64,000 nucleotides of DNA, taken from contig NC_063256.1 of assembly GCF_019578655.1 (NCBI RefSeq), positions 21,056,005-21,120,004 of the forward strand, read 5' to 3'. The translations under genes were made by a program, and so were the position numbers. Below are positions 1 through 12,340 of this stretch, piece after piece. The DNA is from Ricinus communis. Its lineage: Eukaryota; Streptophyta; Magnoliopsida; Malpighiales; Euphorbiaceae. How positions within the stretch are numbered: position 1 is the stretch's first letter; the number at the start of each line of letters is the position of its first letter. Under the pieces are notes generated by a model. It saw only the letters and a list, made by a program, of their open reading frames with translations, was not told the origin of the DNA and made no database searches.

Positions 1-1542
1 AACTTGGATGAGAATGAAGCTACTACTCTTTTGTCTCCTACTGCACCCCAGTCTTCTCTAGAAGCTGCAGAATCAGACCTAGCATTGGCACAAGTAAATA
101 CCCCAAATGAATGTTCCAATGCTTTTGTGGAAGGAGATCAAACTGCCGATTTAGCTGTCCTTGAGGTGAGGAGGGTTTCAATTTAATAGTTATTTCAGGT
201 AACTAAAACTCTGTTACTTATTCTTTTAATTCCTCAGGAGGATACACAGTTGGAAGAAGATTTAAATTGGTTTATCCAACCACCTGGCCCACTAGACGAC
301 AAGCTCTTTTCTCCGCTTCATGCGCAGGTGCAAGCAGAAGGGGGCTCAACCTATTACACTTCTGGCAATGACTTGGGCGACCATAACAATAATGGCGGCA
401 CTAATGAAACGGATGCTGCCTATGTAACTAATTTCCTGAATGACATCCTTCAGCAGCCAGTTGAGTACTCTTTTGACGAGTCTGGCTGTATAAACCCCAT
501 TGCCTTTGATGAGGATTCTGAAGCTTTTGGTGGATTAGATGTTAAAAGGACCCAAATTGTGGTAAGTGGACATAACCAAATAATTGTTCAATGTGGTTCT
601 GTGAGTCTTGTTATTTGTTTTTGTCATCGTTAAGCATCTTAAAATTAATTTTTTTGCATTTTGTATTCACCGTTTATTTTCAACCTCAACAGCTTGAGGA
701 AGAGTTGCAAAGTTCTATCTGGACTGAGGATGATATTGACAGGAAGCCTTCTTTACACATTGAGACAACTCCAGGAGATTACAGAACAGCAACTTATGAC
801 CTTAGTAGAAATTTGGGTTCGGTATGCCACGAAAAGCAAAATCTTGCATCAAGTTCTGCTGCAGACCAATTTAGTAGTTCCAAAGAGAGCAACCCTATGA
901 ATCAAATTGGAAGTAGTGAAAGCCCTGGAACTGGAATCAGGATTAGGGCTCGGAATGCACAAAATTTACCAATTTTCTCAAACTCTGCTACACAAGGTCT
1001 TGCATCAAGGAGATTGCGTCTGCAGTGTAAATTACAAGTCCAGCCTCTTTGCTTTGGTGAAATCTCAATAGATGGGAGCTCTATCTCGAAAGAACACATA
1101 TTGGAAGAAACTGTGTTAGAGGTGAGAAATTCGCAAGCCATGTTGACTAAAAGGTATGATGTTATCTAGATGTGGATATTGAATATCATTGAATTATAAT
1201 GTGCAGGAGGTGAAAGTGACAGAAAAGGATACTTCTCATAGTGTCGGTAGCTCTAGTATCATAGATGGAAATAAACACCAGAAACCTTCTGTTTCTGAGG
1301 CTAGAGAACACATTAAATTCTCTGAAGAAATAACATCTAACAGTGGAAACATCATGAGGAAGAGGAGCAATGCTGTGTCCAAAAAGGTTCCATCCATCCC
1401 CTTGAAGGCTTCTTCCACCCATCACCCTATGTGGTCCAAATCTATGCTTAGAGTAGTTGTGTTACTAAGTTTGCTTCTGATCTTAGCGAGTATATGGCGG
1501 TGCCTATTTTTGAAGCCGCTTAGGGACCTCATCCCCTTGTAG
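1..1542 (+). CDS. Membrane-tethered NAC transcription factor (NTL type), 3' part
   Basis: Four coding exons read in one frame: 1-165, 238-561, 693-1121 and 1207-1542 (stop TAG). All junctions are GT-AG and phase 0. They give 417 residues of the C-terminal half; the start and the DNA-binding NAC domain lie left of the window. Seen: an acidic, Ser/Asn-rich regulatory region, the block GTGIRIRAR, and a final hydrophobic stretch of about 20 residues (coded at about 1447-1500) followed by a short tail ending in LIPL. Known: plant NAC proteins of the NTL group keep this order and are held in the ER or plasma membrane by a C-terminal helix until proteolysis or transport frees the factor for the nucleus. 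Inference: a stress-responsive NTL of the ANAC013/016/017 or ANAC053/078 kind; the paralogue is not resolved. Nothing looks broken in the visible part. Confidence 0.85.
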
Positions 1543-3480
1543 TTTTGTATCCCCGATTATACTAGTGTTATTTGTTATTATTATTGTTAGGGGTTGGGTG
1601 GAGGTGGCAGGTGGCGGCGTGATTACTAATTAGGCTTACAGGGATAGACTTGCTAGGTTAGTATTCATGTATATCTAAATTAGTTAGTTAAATATACGCT
1701 CGTGCCGAGTTTTGCTGTCTATATATGACAACTTTGCTGTTTTGAGCTTTTATGTATTTCTTGGCAGTGGGAGCTTAATTTCATAATATTATTGAGAAAT
1801 TTCATTCTTGATGGGGCTTCAAAATAAGTAATAATTTACAGTCTAGCTGAATTATCTGATATTTCAAAACCATGAGTGGATGAATTACCTGCTCCATAGA
1901 ATGGTATGTTAAACATTGTTTCCTATGCAGATTGACTTTATATTATATTAGTAGTTACATCTGTAGCTCTATTTTCTTGAAACTTGGCACATCCATATAT
2001 TCCTAATGAGCTAAAAGTCAGAGGTTTGCAGAGACTCAAACTAGGGCCTCCTCAAATATTCATAAAGTCCTTTACATCAAAGTCAAACATAGTCTTTCAG
2101 TTTTTAATCTTCTCCTGCTGCAGAGGTTGACTATTTTCAATATACTTTAATTGGTAGTTATATGGATGCATTATGCTCATCAGCCTTTTGTTTTATCAAA
2201 GTTATATCTAAGACTATTGTCAGTGAATTACTTTCTCTGTGATGTGATCCCTCATTTTGTTGTGTACTTATCTGGTTCTCCTGGCTTGCTGGTGTTTACA
2301 CTTGGAATTCTTCTCTGGCATCTGTTAACGCGTTTACCTTTCCCTTTTGTTAATTTATGTATATGTATTATCTTGTTGGGTTTGGTTGGGTGGATTATAA
2401 TGAAATCTCATCCATCAGAAAAGTGGGTGTTAAAGTTATTTAGAGAAGTAGCTATGGAATTTTCGTTTTCATATCTACCACTTGTGAGATGGTGCAGGTA
2501 TGCAATGCTGGGAGCTTCTTTGTCTAGTGCAGGGAGAGGATAGTATAAGCAAAGATCGGACTGTACCTCAGGTCTTACTGCGGAGAGCGTATGGATAGCA
2601 AACTTTTTCTTGGTAGACAATAGGAGATTCTTGGTAAAGTTAGGTCTGTGGATGCGAAATTCAATTATCAATTGGGGAGTTAATATGGCTCTACATAAAG
2701 GCAGGACTTTGATGTTTTAATGCTGGTATAGTACTATTATTAGTGTGCGTTTCCTTTGCCATTTTCTGATTCAAGGTAGCCTTTCTGATTCAAAGTAGCC
2801 CAGGGGCTGTAGCGATAAGATGTAGTTGCTAGGCAAGGTTAACAGGGTTGCAGGGATCAGAAATTAGATTTTGTTTAGTGCGATACAGGCTCGAGATGGT
2901 GGACTTGCATGAAAGGGATGCCTTTTGCTGCTTCAGTTGTTAGGTTTTGGCCTAACAGGCATGTCCAGGAGGATTTCTGGTTATTAATTAATTGCAGAGC
3001 ATGATTTTCTCTGGAGTCGGGCTGGTGGTAGACTGCATTCTGTTCAAGGGATGAATCTAGATTGAAGCAGGGCTCTGCAGAAACAAATGATAGCAATTGA
3101 TTCAATAATGATGAGATGATTAACTGGCACGAAGAGGTTTAAGGCAGCTTGTAGCAAAGGAGATTAAGCAATTTGGAATGGTATTTTTTGGGCATAACCT
3201 TCAGGCTAGTGACATGCAGGAAGAGAATGATGAGGAAAGAAATTCTGTCAGTTAAGGTTGGATCAAGTTTAAGGAGGATATGAGTTAAAATTAAGAGGTT
3301 GCGAGGGAAGAGATGGTGTTTAACTTTGCCAGTGTTATCACTTCTATCCAATCCTTCCAATGTAACAGTTTAAATTTATTCATGCAGTGGTTATCGTTGG
3401 CGTTGAATGCGTGGAGACATTTGCTTGAGGCGTAGGCAACATCAAGAAAAGACCCCTTTGCGTATCGGTTAGGGTTTTTT
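1543..3480. other. 3' UTR of the NAC gene and unassigned intergenic DNA
   Basis: The first 250-300 bases after the NAC stop are probably its 3' UTR. The rest has mixed composition and several open frames (for example 2151-2543 +). These have no recognisable domain, no clear start context and no matching splice pattern, so I do not call a gene. An unspliced or non-coding transcript cannot be excluded. Confidence 0.5.
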
Positions 3481-5954
3481 TTTTAATGTAAATACCAAGA
3501 AAATAGAAAATAATTACAAAGATATCCCTAAAAATATTGCCAACAAAAATACTTCCAAGCAAAATTTTATTTATAAACATATCCTAAAATCGAATTTAAT
3601 TTGAAAAAAATACTTGAATTTTGTTTTTCCAAAGGAAACCAAAAGCAAATAACAAAAACAATCAAACTCAAGTAAAAAAATGTAATATTCAAAATTTAAA
3701 TATCGAAAATTTATTACTGAAATCAATTAACACAAGAAATTGACCAATACTATTGATTTAAAAATGATTTTAGCATTAAAATCATCATTGATAAGAAGAA
3801 ATATTAGAAAATAAAGTTAAACTTTGAATATTTTCAAAAATTTCTAGATTCAATAATATATATTTAGTTTTTGTAACATAATAATATATATTTAGTTTTT
3901 TTATAAAATATTGTTGTATTTGGATTGATCCTACTAGTGATGAATAAATAAAATCTACAAGTTATTGTACTAATTTAAGGATTTTGAGATATATTTTCAG
4001 TATTATATATAAAAAAAAGTTAATAAAATCATAACAAGAAAAAAAAATATATGCTGGGTATACATCGTGATATAAATGTGCCTAACTTGTGCTAAACCCG
4101 TATTCAATGTTGATATCTTCACCAAGGATCGTTCACCTAATTAAGCAAAGCAACTCTAACTCCCAACAAGATGCTTAAATAACTTATACATAAGAACCTT
4201 AATTATAAAAAACTAAAAGCTGCTTAACATAAAAAAAAAGAAGTTTAGATTAAGTTTGTAAAATACCAAGCCTTCATTTGATAAATTCACCAAGTTTATA
4301 AAAAATAAAAGAAGAGAATTAACTCCAAAATAGTCAATATTCAACCACTCCTTTTATATAGAAATTCGTACTAGCTTATATAGGCTTAAAAAAGCAACTG
4401 AATGAAATAATTTAAAAATATTTTCTGTCTCATCACAGAGGCTGACCTCGCTTGAGTACACGTTGAGCTCGCAAGGTTAGTCCCTCAGGATGCGAAAGGG
4501 GCTTATAGCATTATTTTGAAGCTAGCCCATTGGTTTAAGAAGGAGAGAGAGTGAACTCGCGCGAGCATAGGTCAAGCTCACATGAGAATAGATTGAAAAC
4601 TCTAATTACTACCAATACAATGTCGTTTAACCCCGGAAGTCTCTGTTTAGGTTCAAATGGTCACTGGACTTGCGTGAGCAAAGGGTGACCTCGTGCGCGC
4701 TTAGAGCGCAGTCCTTGGAATATCCAAACAAAACTCAAAGGCCTAAACGATTTCAGATTAAGGCCTTGGGCTCCCTGACCTCACGCGAGCTTAGTGGTTC
4801 AGGTCCCTATGGCCGTTAAACGACATCGTTTCAATCAAAACACAAAAGCATATACATGAAACGATAAAAAATCTGTGGGAAAAGGGGCTGGCCTCGTGCG
4901 AGTATAGGTTAAGCTCATGTGAGCTCAACTTATCCAAAAGATGGCAAAAACCTAGAAACAGAAGATATCTGACTTAAATAAGATTATAATAAATAAAAAT
5001 GGTGCATAAACAAAAATTAAATTAATAGTGATGTGTAGAAGTGAAACAAATGCGCGATAACAAATAAACGTATTGAATGCAACAAAAAGATAAAAACTTA
5101 GATGGAATGAATTTGAGAAATATATGAAAAGCAGAATTAAGAATAATTTTTGCCCTTAAGTGGCTACCTTTATTTTTTGAGAATAAATCAATCTTCCAAA
5201 AATTTGAAAAGAAGATGCAACCTATATGGAGGAGATTCCCTAAGAAAAGAAATTAATTTGTTTGTGTTTCTTAAAAACAAATTTCTATAATAATAAAAAA
5301 AGTTTTAAAAGCTAAGGAAAACCCTTTTTCCTTAAAAAAAAATCTTTACATTTTGACACACTTTCAAATTCCAAAAATTCCAACCCTTGACACAAAGTTT
5401 CCTTTTGTATTTTATAGGGTTTGCTAAGTGTTGTCCCCTTATTAGAGGAAAATAACCCCGCCTAAACTTGACAACCAATGGATGAGTGACACGTCAGCTA
5501 AGAGCTGACCTCTGTCTGAGCTCACGCGAGCTCAGGCTGGACATGCACGAGCTCAAGGACGAATGTACGGAAGGTCGAATGCAGAGCTCATGTCCCTAAG
5601 TTAACTACTCGACCTACGCGCGTACACATTGGAGTTGCTCGAGTTCAAGTCAAGTGCACGCGAGCTTACTTTTGGGCACGCGTGAGGTCATAGGTCGCAC
5701 TGCCTGGACAGCCTTGTGCGAGCTTAGGTTGAGCTCGCACGTGCTCAGGCTGAGCCTGTGCGAGTACAACTTTACAGACCCCTCACCATTGCTTTTCATT
5801 GGCATTGTTGCTCATTTTAATACTTAATATTTTATTAAAAAAAATTTGGGCAATTTTCCTAAGACATTAGGATTACAGTTCCTTTTCGTCTTCCGATTCT
5901 ACAGCCAGTTAAACCTTATCATTATCTGGCTTTATATAACTCTAGTCTCCAATT
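3481..5954. repeat. Unclassified AT-rich repetitive DNA
   Basis: A long stretch of A/T runs with no coding potential. It holds two GC-rich clusters, listed separately. Composition changes sharply from the NAC flank at about 3480 and again where copia gag begins near 5955. The combination of AT-rich DNA with GC-palindrome clusters resembles LTR or leader DNA of the retrotransposons elsewhere in this window. No terminal repeat pair or primer-binding site was found, so the class is open. Confidence 0.4.
4440..5770. repeat. Dispersed GC-rich imperfect palindromes
   Basis: About 16 degenerate copies of a short dyad, ideal form GCTCGCGCGAGC, usually followed by TTAGG or TCAGG, occur in two clusters (about 4440-4930 and 5515-5770). 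Examples are near 4558, 4780, 4891, 5519, 5713 and 5731. Spacing is irregular, so this is not a simple tandem satellite. The surrounding DNA is strongly AT-rich. Confidence 0.6.
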
Positions 5955-7300
5955 TCTAATGATAACACCACCTTTTTACCGTCTTCAATAATTTAAGAAA
6001 GTTGGATAACCACTATAACTTATTGATTCAACAACAAGATCCTCAAGTCTCTACCACTCAAGGATTATAGTATATTGGAGAAGCAAATGAAGACTTAGGA
6101 AAAGGTATCAATGGATGAGCTTATTGGTAAGCTTTTTACCTAGAAATGGCTCTTAATAAAGAGAAAAAGCAAGAAAAAAAAGGAAAGTAAAAAGGGAGCC
6201 TTTGGCTTTAAAAAGCTCCACAAGCAACAAGAGATTAAAAGCTCTAGTTCATCCGAGTCTAATGAAGATGAGAATGAAGAATCAACTATGTTCTCAAGGA
6301 GAGTTAAAGAGATAATGAAGAATATAAAGAGGGAGAATAGGCCCTTCAAGAAGTCATCTTCCAACTCCAACTCCAACTCCAACTTAAGCTTCAAAAAAAG
6401 CAAGGAGAAAGAAATGAATCTACTTGCTATGGGTGTGGGAAGCAAGGGCACATCAAGGCCAATAGCTTCAAGGAAAAAAGTAAGAAGTTTGAAAAGGAAA
6501 AAATGGAAAGCCTTCAAAGCTACATGGAATGACTCTTCATCAAGTGAGGATGAAAATGAAGAAGTGACCAACCTATGCTTCATAGCAGTAGAATGACTTT
6601 AATGAGGTATGTTCCACATCCCACTCTTATGATGGCATTGATTGTGAAAATGACATGCATTGTGTGGATGATGATGAGTTACTTAAAGTCATGAACTTAA
6701 AGTGCAAAAATACGCTTGAAAATAAAGGTTTACAAAGTAAAATAATCCAAGTTTGAGCAAGATCTGAATGAGCTTCAAAAAGAAGTTTCTTTATTAGCTT
6801 CATCAAATGATAACTTGAAGAAATCCTTGAATGAGCTTTCATCTCAAACATCTTCTTTAAAATCTCTTTCAAAAGAACATGATTCGTTAAATGTGGAAGT
6901 TGAGGAATTGAGAAGCTCCATTTTAAAGTTTCATAAAGGAAAGGAAGCCTTGAATACACTAATTGTATCTCAAAGGCCTCCTTTGATTAAATACGGGTTA
7001 GGCTTTAATGGTGCATCATCATCTACCTCATCTCCTTCTATATCTAAGTTTGTAAAGATTTCAACGCCACAAACCTCTTCAGTTGAGTGTGTTGAAAAGA
7101 AGGTTAAGGCACATACCAAAGCTCCAATTCCTAAAAGAAAGGAAAGAGCTCCACACCTTCCAAAGACTAAGCCTAAAAGAATCAATCATGCACACATATA
7201 CAAGAAGCATGCTCCTAACCACATACCTAAAATATGATCTTGTATGCATCATAAATTTAAGAGTGTGTTGAGACCTAAACCTCAAGCAAAGAGGCATGTG
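5955..7300 (+). pseudogene. Copia-C gag remnant (nucleocapsid and coiled-coil part)
   Basis: Broken copia gag. The N-terminal fragment carries the conserved run around VSMDELIGK. A CCHC-like knuckle (CYGCGKQGHIKAN) lies near 6425-6465. It is followed by a Ser/Asp/Glu-rich segment (about 6530-6595) typical of the region after the knuckle, then a predicted coiled coil (about 6775-6960, Leu/Ser/Glu repeats), then a basic stretch to about 7240. Frame changes near 6110, 6290 and 6480. Gag would form the particle and bind the element RNA; this copy cannot make a full protein. Confidence 0.75.
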
Positions 7301-8589
7301 AATAAACGAAATTCAAATCCAATGTTCAATGCCAGTATTGTATGAAGGTTGGGCACATAAATGTATTTTACCATATAAGGAAGGCACATCTCCAATTAGG
7401 AGAGACCTCCATTACTAACCCTCAAGGACCCAAAATGGTTTGGATACCAAAAAAGAAAGACACTTAATTTTACTCTTATAGGTATGCTTTAAGTCAAGCT
7501 TGAAATGAAGTGATTGACATGTGGATAGCGGATGCTCAAGGCATATGACCGAAAATGCCAATCTTTTTTCATACTTGAAGGAAATTGATGGAGAAAATAT
7601 AACTTTTGAAAATAATGCCAAGGGTAAGATTGTAGGTATTGGTTCCATAGGTAAGAATGACTCTCCTCTCATTGATGGTTTGAAGCATAACCTTATGAGT
7701 GTAAGTTAATTATGTGACAAAGTTAACTTTGATTTTGAGGGTTGCCAAGTCACTTCCTTGAGGAGTGACAAGGAAATCTTTAAACAAGAAAGGTATGTCA
7801 ATACCTACACAATTAACTTACATAAAATTGCTAATGAATCTTTTAAGTATCTTGTGTCTCTTAGCTGGGAGCAATGGTTGTGGCAAAGGAGGCTTGGACA
7901 TGCAAGCATGGAACTCCTTCATAGCCTCAAGAAGTATGAATTGATAATTGGGTTGCCAAAGGTCAAGTTCCCAAAGAACAAGACTTGTGGACCTTGCTAA
8001 ATGGGAAAGTAACACAAAGCATCCTTCAAAGCCAAAAATGTTGTAAGTACTTCTAGACCTTCAACTAATTCACATAGATTTTTTGGTCCTACTAGAGTTG
8101 CTAGTTTAGAAGGAATGTATTATGCATATGTTCTTGTACATGATTAGTCTAAATTTACTTGGGTTAGTTTCTTAGCTTATAAGAATGATGCTTTTGAAGC
8201 CATTAAAAATTTTGCAAGAAAAGTTCAAAATGTAGAAGGTTTTTGTATTTCTAAAATAAGAAATGATCATTGAAAAGAATTTGAAAATGTCTTATTTAAA
8301 ACCTATTTTGATGAAAAATAGAATTTCACATGACTTTTCATCCCCTAGAACACCACAACAAAATAGTATTATAGAGATAAAAAATAGAATTCTTATAGTA
8401 ATAGTTATGACTATGCTCAACGAGTATAATTTTCCTACATACTTTTGGATGGAAGATGTTAATACATGTTATTTTATAGTCAATAGAATTTTCAAAAGAC
8501 CTATTTATTTTGAACAAAACATCTAATGTGCTATGCAATGGAAGAAAACCTAAAATTTTATGTGTTAGACTATTTGGTTGCAAATGCTA
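7301..8589 (+). pseudogene. Copia-C protease and integrase N-terminal part
   Basis: A second knuckle-like motif (CQYCMKVGHI, near 7330) is followed by GPKMVW and the aspartic protease signature DSGCSRHM at about 7524. The pre-integrase/HHCC segment follows (WQRRLGHAS near 7880, then CGPC near 7990). The integrase core runs to the MULE insertion and includes the SSPRTPQQN block (about 8340). In-frame stops (7998, 8144 and others) and a missing catalytic stretch show it is dead. Frame continues after the MULE at 10403. Confidence 0.8.
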
Positions 8590-8598
8590 TATTTTAAA

Positions 8599-8684
8599 GG
8601 GAAAAGGTGCAATTTTGCCCCAACATTTGGTGGAAAGAGTGAATTAGACCTTAAACTAATTTTAGGCGCAATTAAACATTAATC
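8599..8684 (+). repeat. Left terminal inverted repeat of the MULE
   Basis: This 86-bp end matches 10316-10402 in reverse complement with scattered substitutions, including the block around TTAGGCGCAATTAAACATTA. Weaker inverted similarity (AACGGCTG/CAGCTGGT) continues inward. Confidence 0.85.
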
Positions 8685-9274
8685 TATTAAATGCCTGTGT
8701 TTTAAGCCCTTCATTATTAAAAGGAATTAACGGCTGTTTCCTACCTTTAATATCTTTCACTTTTTCTTACTTTCCTTCCCCTTCTTTTCTCGTTCATTTC
8801 TTCTTCCCTCATAGATAAACAATACAAATCTTTCACACTAAATCAAATCCATTTAATAGAAAAATTCAAATCAAAGCAGCAACAACCAGAATAGCCTTGC
8901 CATCCTCGTGTTACCAGTTCTTCAACAACACTGCAACAGTAGGAACCAAAACTGACGTCTTCTCCTCTTTCTCATCTTCGCTGGTGCATCTGGTCTTTAT
9001 CGTCACTATTAACAAAATTCCTCAATTATTCAACTACATCAACCAAACCTAGACCAAGATTCTGTTAGAGCACCTTATCCTTCAAAGTTTGTGCTAGAAC
9101 TCTTTTGCGCCTTATTACTCTCTCAAGCATAATTACAAGCATTATGCATGCGTTTATTCCAATATGTCTCGCACTGTGTGTCTTCACATCCAGCGAAGCT
9201 TAATGTTTATTTGTGTCGGATGCTTAGTCGAATCCCATACTTCATTACTTTGAGTGTGTGAACTGGTCAATTAA

Positions 9275-9540
9275 ACCTTTAAGCATAACATTGCTCATAT
9301 CCACATGGGAACATCAAACCCTCAAACATCTTTCCCAACTCTCGAAAATATGGTTGTTTCTGATTTTGGTTTTTCAACTATAATGAGCCCATTAGCTGCA
9401 CCTATTTCTCGTTATGTTGGTTGTCGTGCCCCAGAAGTGACATACACTAGTAAAGCAACACAGCCTGCAGATATCTACAGCTTCGGGTAGTCTTATTGGA
9501 GCTTCTAACTGGAAAGTCCCATATACATGCTATTGGTGGT
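9275..9540 (+). pseudogene. Captured receptor-like kinase fragment (kinase domain)
   Basis: Across three frames it spells the middle of a plant LRR receptor-like kinase catalytic domain: HGNIKPSNI (catalytic-loop region), then VSDFGFS (DFG metal-binding motif), CRAPEV (APE motif of the activation segment), ADIYSFG (conserved Asp of subdomain IX), then LLELLTGK. At least two frameshifts and stop codons interrupt it. The catalytic-loop HGN with no HRD is typical of atypical RLK/pseudokinase families of the LRR-III type. It lies inside a MULE and has no N-terminal kinase lobe, transmembrane segment or LRRs. It is therefore a transduplicated gene fragment, not a gene. Confidence 0.8.
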
Positions 9541-10051
9541 TAAAGAGTTGGGTCTTTTATTTTTCATTTTCTATTCTTTTTTTCTTGTAAAAAGAGAGTT
9601 TGGTCTTTGATGGCAAAAAAAAAAAAAAAAAAAATACTAGAGATTCTGTTGCAAAGATCTGTCTTTACTTCAGCTTTTTCCTCAACACCATAGCTATTAA
9701 AGTCAGTTTAGTTCTTTAGAGTTTCAGTTAGAGAAAGGAAAATTTGGACAGAATTTCAGACTTTGGTTCGGGTCAGAAATGCCTTCTATAGTCCGTAGCA
9801 AGAGTAACTGTCTCAGGAATCTTCAAACTCTATTTGTCCACTAAGTCAGAAGTGGTTGCTTTAGTTGAAGTCTCATCATTTGGGCATGGTGTTCTTTATA
9901 GAATTTTTGCTTTTATGTTTAGCTTTTTCTTTTTCTTTACGTTTTTGTTTTTTCTCAACTTCCTCTTGCTATTTTCTTATTTGCCTCCTCATTTCATACT
10001 ATTCTCTTTCACGACCTCCTCTCTGTCTCGTTTTGCAACAGCCTAAGTTAT

Positions 10052-10129
10052 TGTTATTTTTCCAATCAAGAAACGCATGTTATTTTTCCAATCAAGAAAC
10101 GCATGTTATTTTTTCAATCAAGAAACGAC
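10052..10129 (+). repeat. 26-bp tandem repeat, three copies
   Basis: Units start at 10052, 10078 and 10104; the unit core is CCAATCAAGAAACG preceded by a T-run. It lies inside the MULE just before its right subterminal part. Confidence 0.85.
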
Positions 10130-10315
10130 GTCGTTGGTGGTGACATGATGTGATGGTAATGACGGCTTTTGTATAAAAGAGGAGGAAAAAGATGGTGATG
10201 TAGCTACGTGGATCCCACTTTTCTTTAGAAGTCAAACAAAATGCAACATCATTTCAAAGTTAACAGCTGGTAACCTTTTCCATTTAACGAGAGCTTAACT
10301 TACAGCTTTTCTAAA

Positions 10316-10402
10316 GATTAATGTTTAATTGCGCCTAAAATTAGTTTAAGGGCTAATCTGCTTTTTTCACCAAATGTTGAGGGCAAAAATGCACCTTTTT
10401 CC
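10316..10402 (-). repeat. Right terminal inverted repeat of the MULE
   Basis: Reverse-complement partner of 8599-8684; immediately followed by the second TATTTTAAA target duplication. Confidence 0.85.
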
Positions 10403-10411
10403 TATTTTAAA

Positions 10412-12340
10412 CACCAAGAACAATCATGAAAATTCTTATCCAAAATGGATGAAGTCATATCTCTTGGTTCTTCCTCTTCTAGCAAAGCTTATAGAGCCTT
10501 TAACAAAAGTTTATGGTTTTTTAGGAGTTTATAATAAGTCTAGTACAATTGATCTTGGAAAAGGTTTTTTTAATTATTTTATAGGCGATTTTGAGAATCT
10601 TGACATTAATGGAGATGACCATTAAGTATAAGAAACTTCTCAAGATCAACCTTAAAGCATTGAACCCTTTCCACCACCTTAAGAAGAATTATCTCAAGAA
10701 TTGTCAAAGGAGTTGAGAGAACCTAAGGAACATCCTAAGAAATTGATCATAGGTGACCTCTCAAAGGGTGTAAGTGCTAGATCTCAATTCAAACAGTTAA
10801 ATAATAATCTTGCTTTTGTCTCTCGATTTGAGCAAAGGACCATTATTATGGCTCTTAATGATGAGTGTTGGGTGATTGCTATGTAGGAGGAACTCAACCA
10901 ATTTTGAGAAAATCAAGTGTGTGAACTTATTGCTAAACCCAAGGATCATCCTATTTTGAGTTGTAAATGGGTGCATAGGAACAAGATAGATGAGCGAGGT
11001 TCTATCACTAAGAACAAAGGTCTAATTAGTTGCCAAATGCTATAACCAAGAGGAGAGTATTGACTATGATGAAACTTTTGCCCCTGTAGCAAGATTAAAA
11101 GCAATTAGAATCCTATTAGCTTATGCTTGTCATATGAATTTCAAACTCTTTTAAATGGATGTCAAAAGCACATTTTTGAATGGTTTTATTGAAGAAGAGT
11201 ATATGTTGATCAACCTTCTAGTTTTGAGCACTTTGAATTTTTAAATCATATTTTTAAATTATCTAAAGCCATATATGGTTTAAAACAAGCTCATAGAGCT
11301 TCTTTGTATGGAAGACTTATTACATTTCTAATACAAAACAGGTTCTCAAAAGGGAAGGTTGATAATACTCTTTGTAAAAACTCACAAACATGATACATTA
11401 ATTGTCCAAATTTATATTGATGATATAGTATTTGGTGCTATCAACGAATCCTAGTGTGAGGAATTTTCTAAATGTATGACTAAAGAATTCAAAATGAGCA
11501 TGATGAGGGAACTCAAGTTCTTCCTAGGATTGCAAATCAACCAATGTAAAAATGGCATCTTCATCAACAATTCAAGTACACTAAAGAGCTTCTCAAGAAG
11601 TTTAGAATAGAAAAATACAAGATTTCCAAAACATAAATGAACATATCAACAAAGTTGGATAAGGATGAAAAGGGTAAGCCAATATATGAAAAGAAGTATA
11701 GAGGTATGATTAGATCTCTACTCTAATTACTACTTCTAGACCCAATATTATGTGCAGTATTTGTTTGAGTGCTCATTTTCAATCTAGTCCTAGAGAGTCA
11801 CATTTGCATGTCATTAAGAGAATTATAAAATATTTGCATAGCACTATGCATTTAGGACTTTGGTATCCAAAGGATACATCATTTGACATAGTCGGCTTCT
11901 TTGATGCCGACTATGCGGGTAGTCCCTTAGACATGAAAAGCACTTCCAAAAATTGCCATTTCTTAGGAGAGTGCTTAATTTCTTAGTTTAGTAAAAAGCA
12001 TGTCTTGGTGGCTTTATCACTGCCGAAGCAAAATATGTGGCAGCCAGTTGTTATTGTACTCAAATTTTATGGATAAAACAACAGCTCAAGGATTATAGCT
12101 AAGTGCTTAGTCATATATCTATTAAATGTAATAACACTGGTGCTATAAACTTATCTAAGAATTTCATTCAACATTCTAGGAGTAAGCACATAGACATTAG
12201 GCATCAATTTTCAAGAGATCATGTGCAAAATAATGATGTAGTGTTATAATTCATTGACACTAATAACTAACTTACTGATATTTTCACCGAGCCCCTTAGT
12301 GAGGAAAGATTAATTTCATTAAGATAGAACTTGGTATGCT
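10412..12340 (+). pseudogene. Copia-C integrase tail, reverse transcriptase and RNase H
   Basis: Resumes after the MULE with the integrase tail, then the RT region: WVIAM near 10868, CKWVHRNK near 10970, FAPVARL near 11080, and the RT catalytic box YIDD coded at 11411-11428. The RNase H part includes LHLGLWYPKD (about 11850) and DADYAGS (about 11900). The conserved end, with a degenerate DIFTEPL, is near 12280. Many stop codons and indels; not functional. It would copy the element RNA into DNA if intact. Confidence 0.8.

Larger units (their letters stand above)
8599..10402. mobile_element. Non-autonomous Mutator-like element carrying a kinase fragment (Pack-MULE type)
   Basis: The element is 1804 bp. 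Ends start GGGAAAAGGTGC and finish with the complementary ACCTTTTTCC. The terminal inverted repeats are about 86 bp and flanked by a perfect 9-bp direct repeat TATTTTAAA (8590-8598 and 10403-10411). Long TIRs plus a 9-bp duplication are the hallmark of Mutator-like transposons. No transposase is present. The interior holds a piece of a receptor-like kinase, a poly(A) tract (about 9617-9637) and a short tandem repeat. It interrupts the integrase of Copia-C, so it is younger than that copy. Confidence 0.85.

Noticed and set aside
2151..2543. 130-codon open frame with hydrophobic stretches downstream of the NAC gene
   Set aside because: Low-complexity Leu/Phe-rich product, no domain, no supporting splice or start context; probably chance.
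4440..5770. CRISPR-like array of spaced palindromes
   Set aside because: Repeats are too short and degenerate, spacing is irregular, and the genome is a plant nuclear one.
6140..6583. 147-codon frame on the - strand
   Set aside because: Antisense shadow of the copia gag Lys/Ser-rich region; Phe/Leu-rich artefact.
9834..10143. Two overlapping Phe/Leu-rich frames inside the MULE
   Set aside because: They translate pyrimidine-rich DNA and a 26-bp tandem repeat; no domain.
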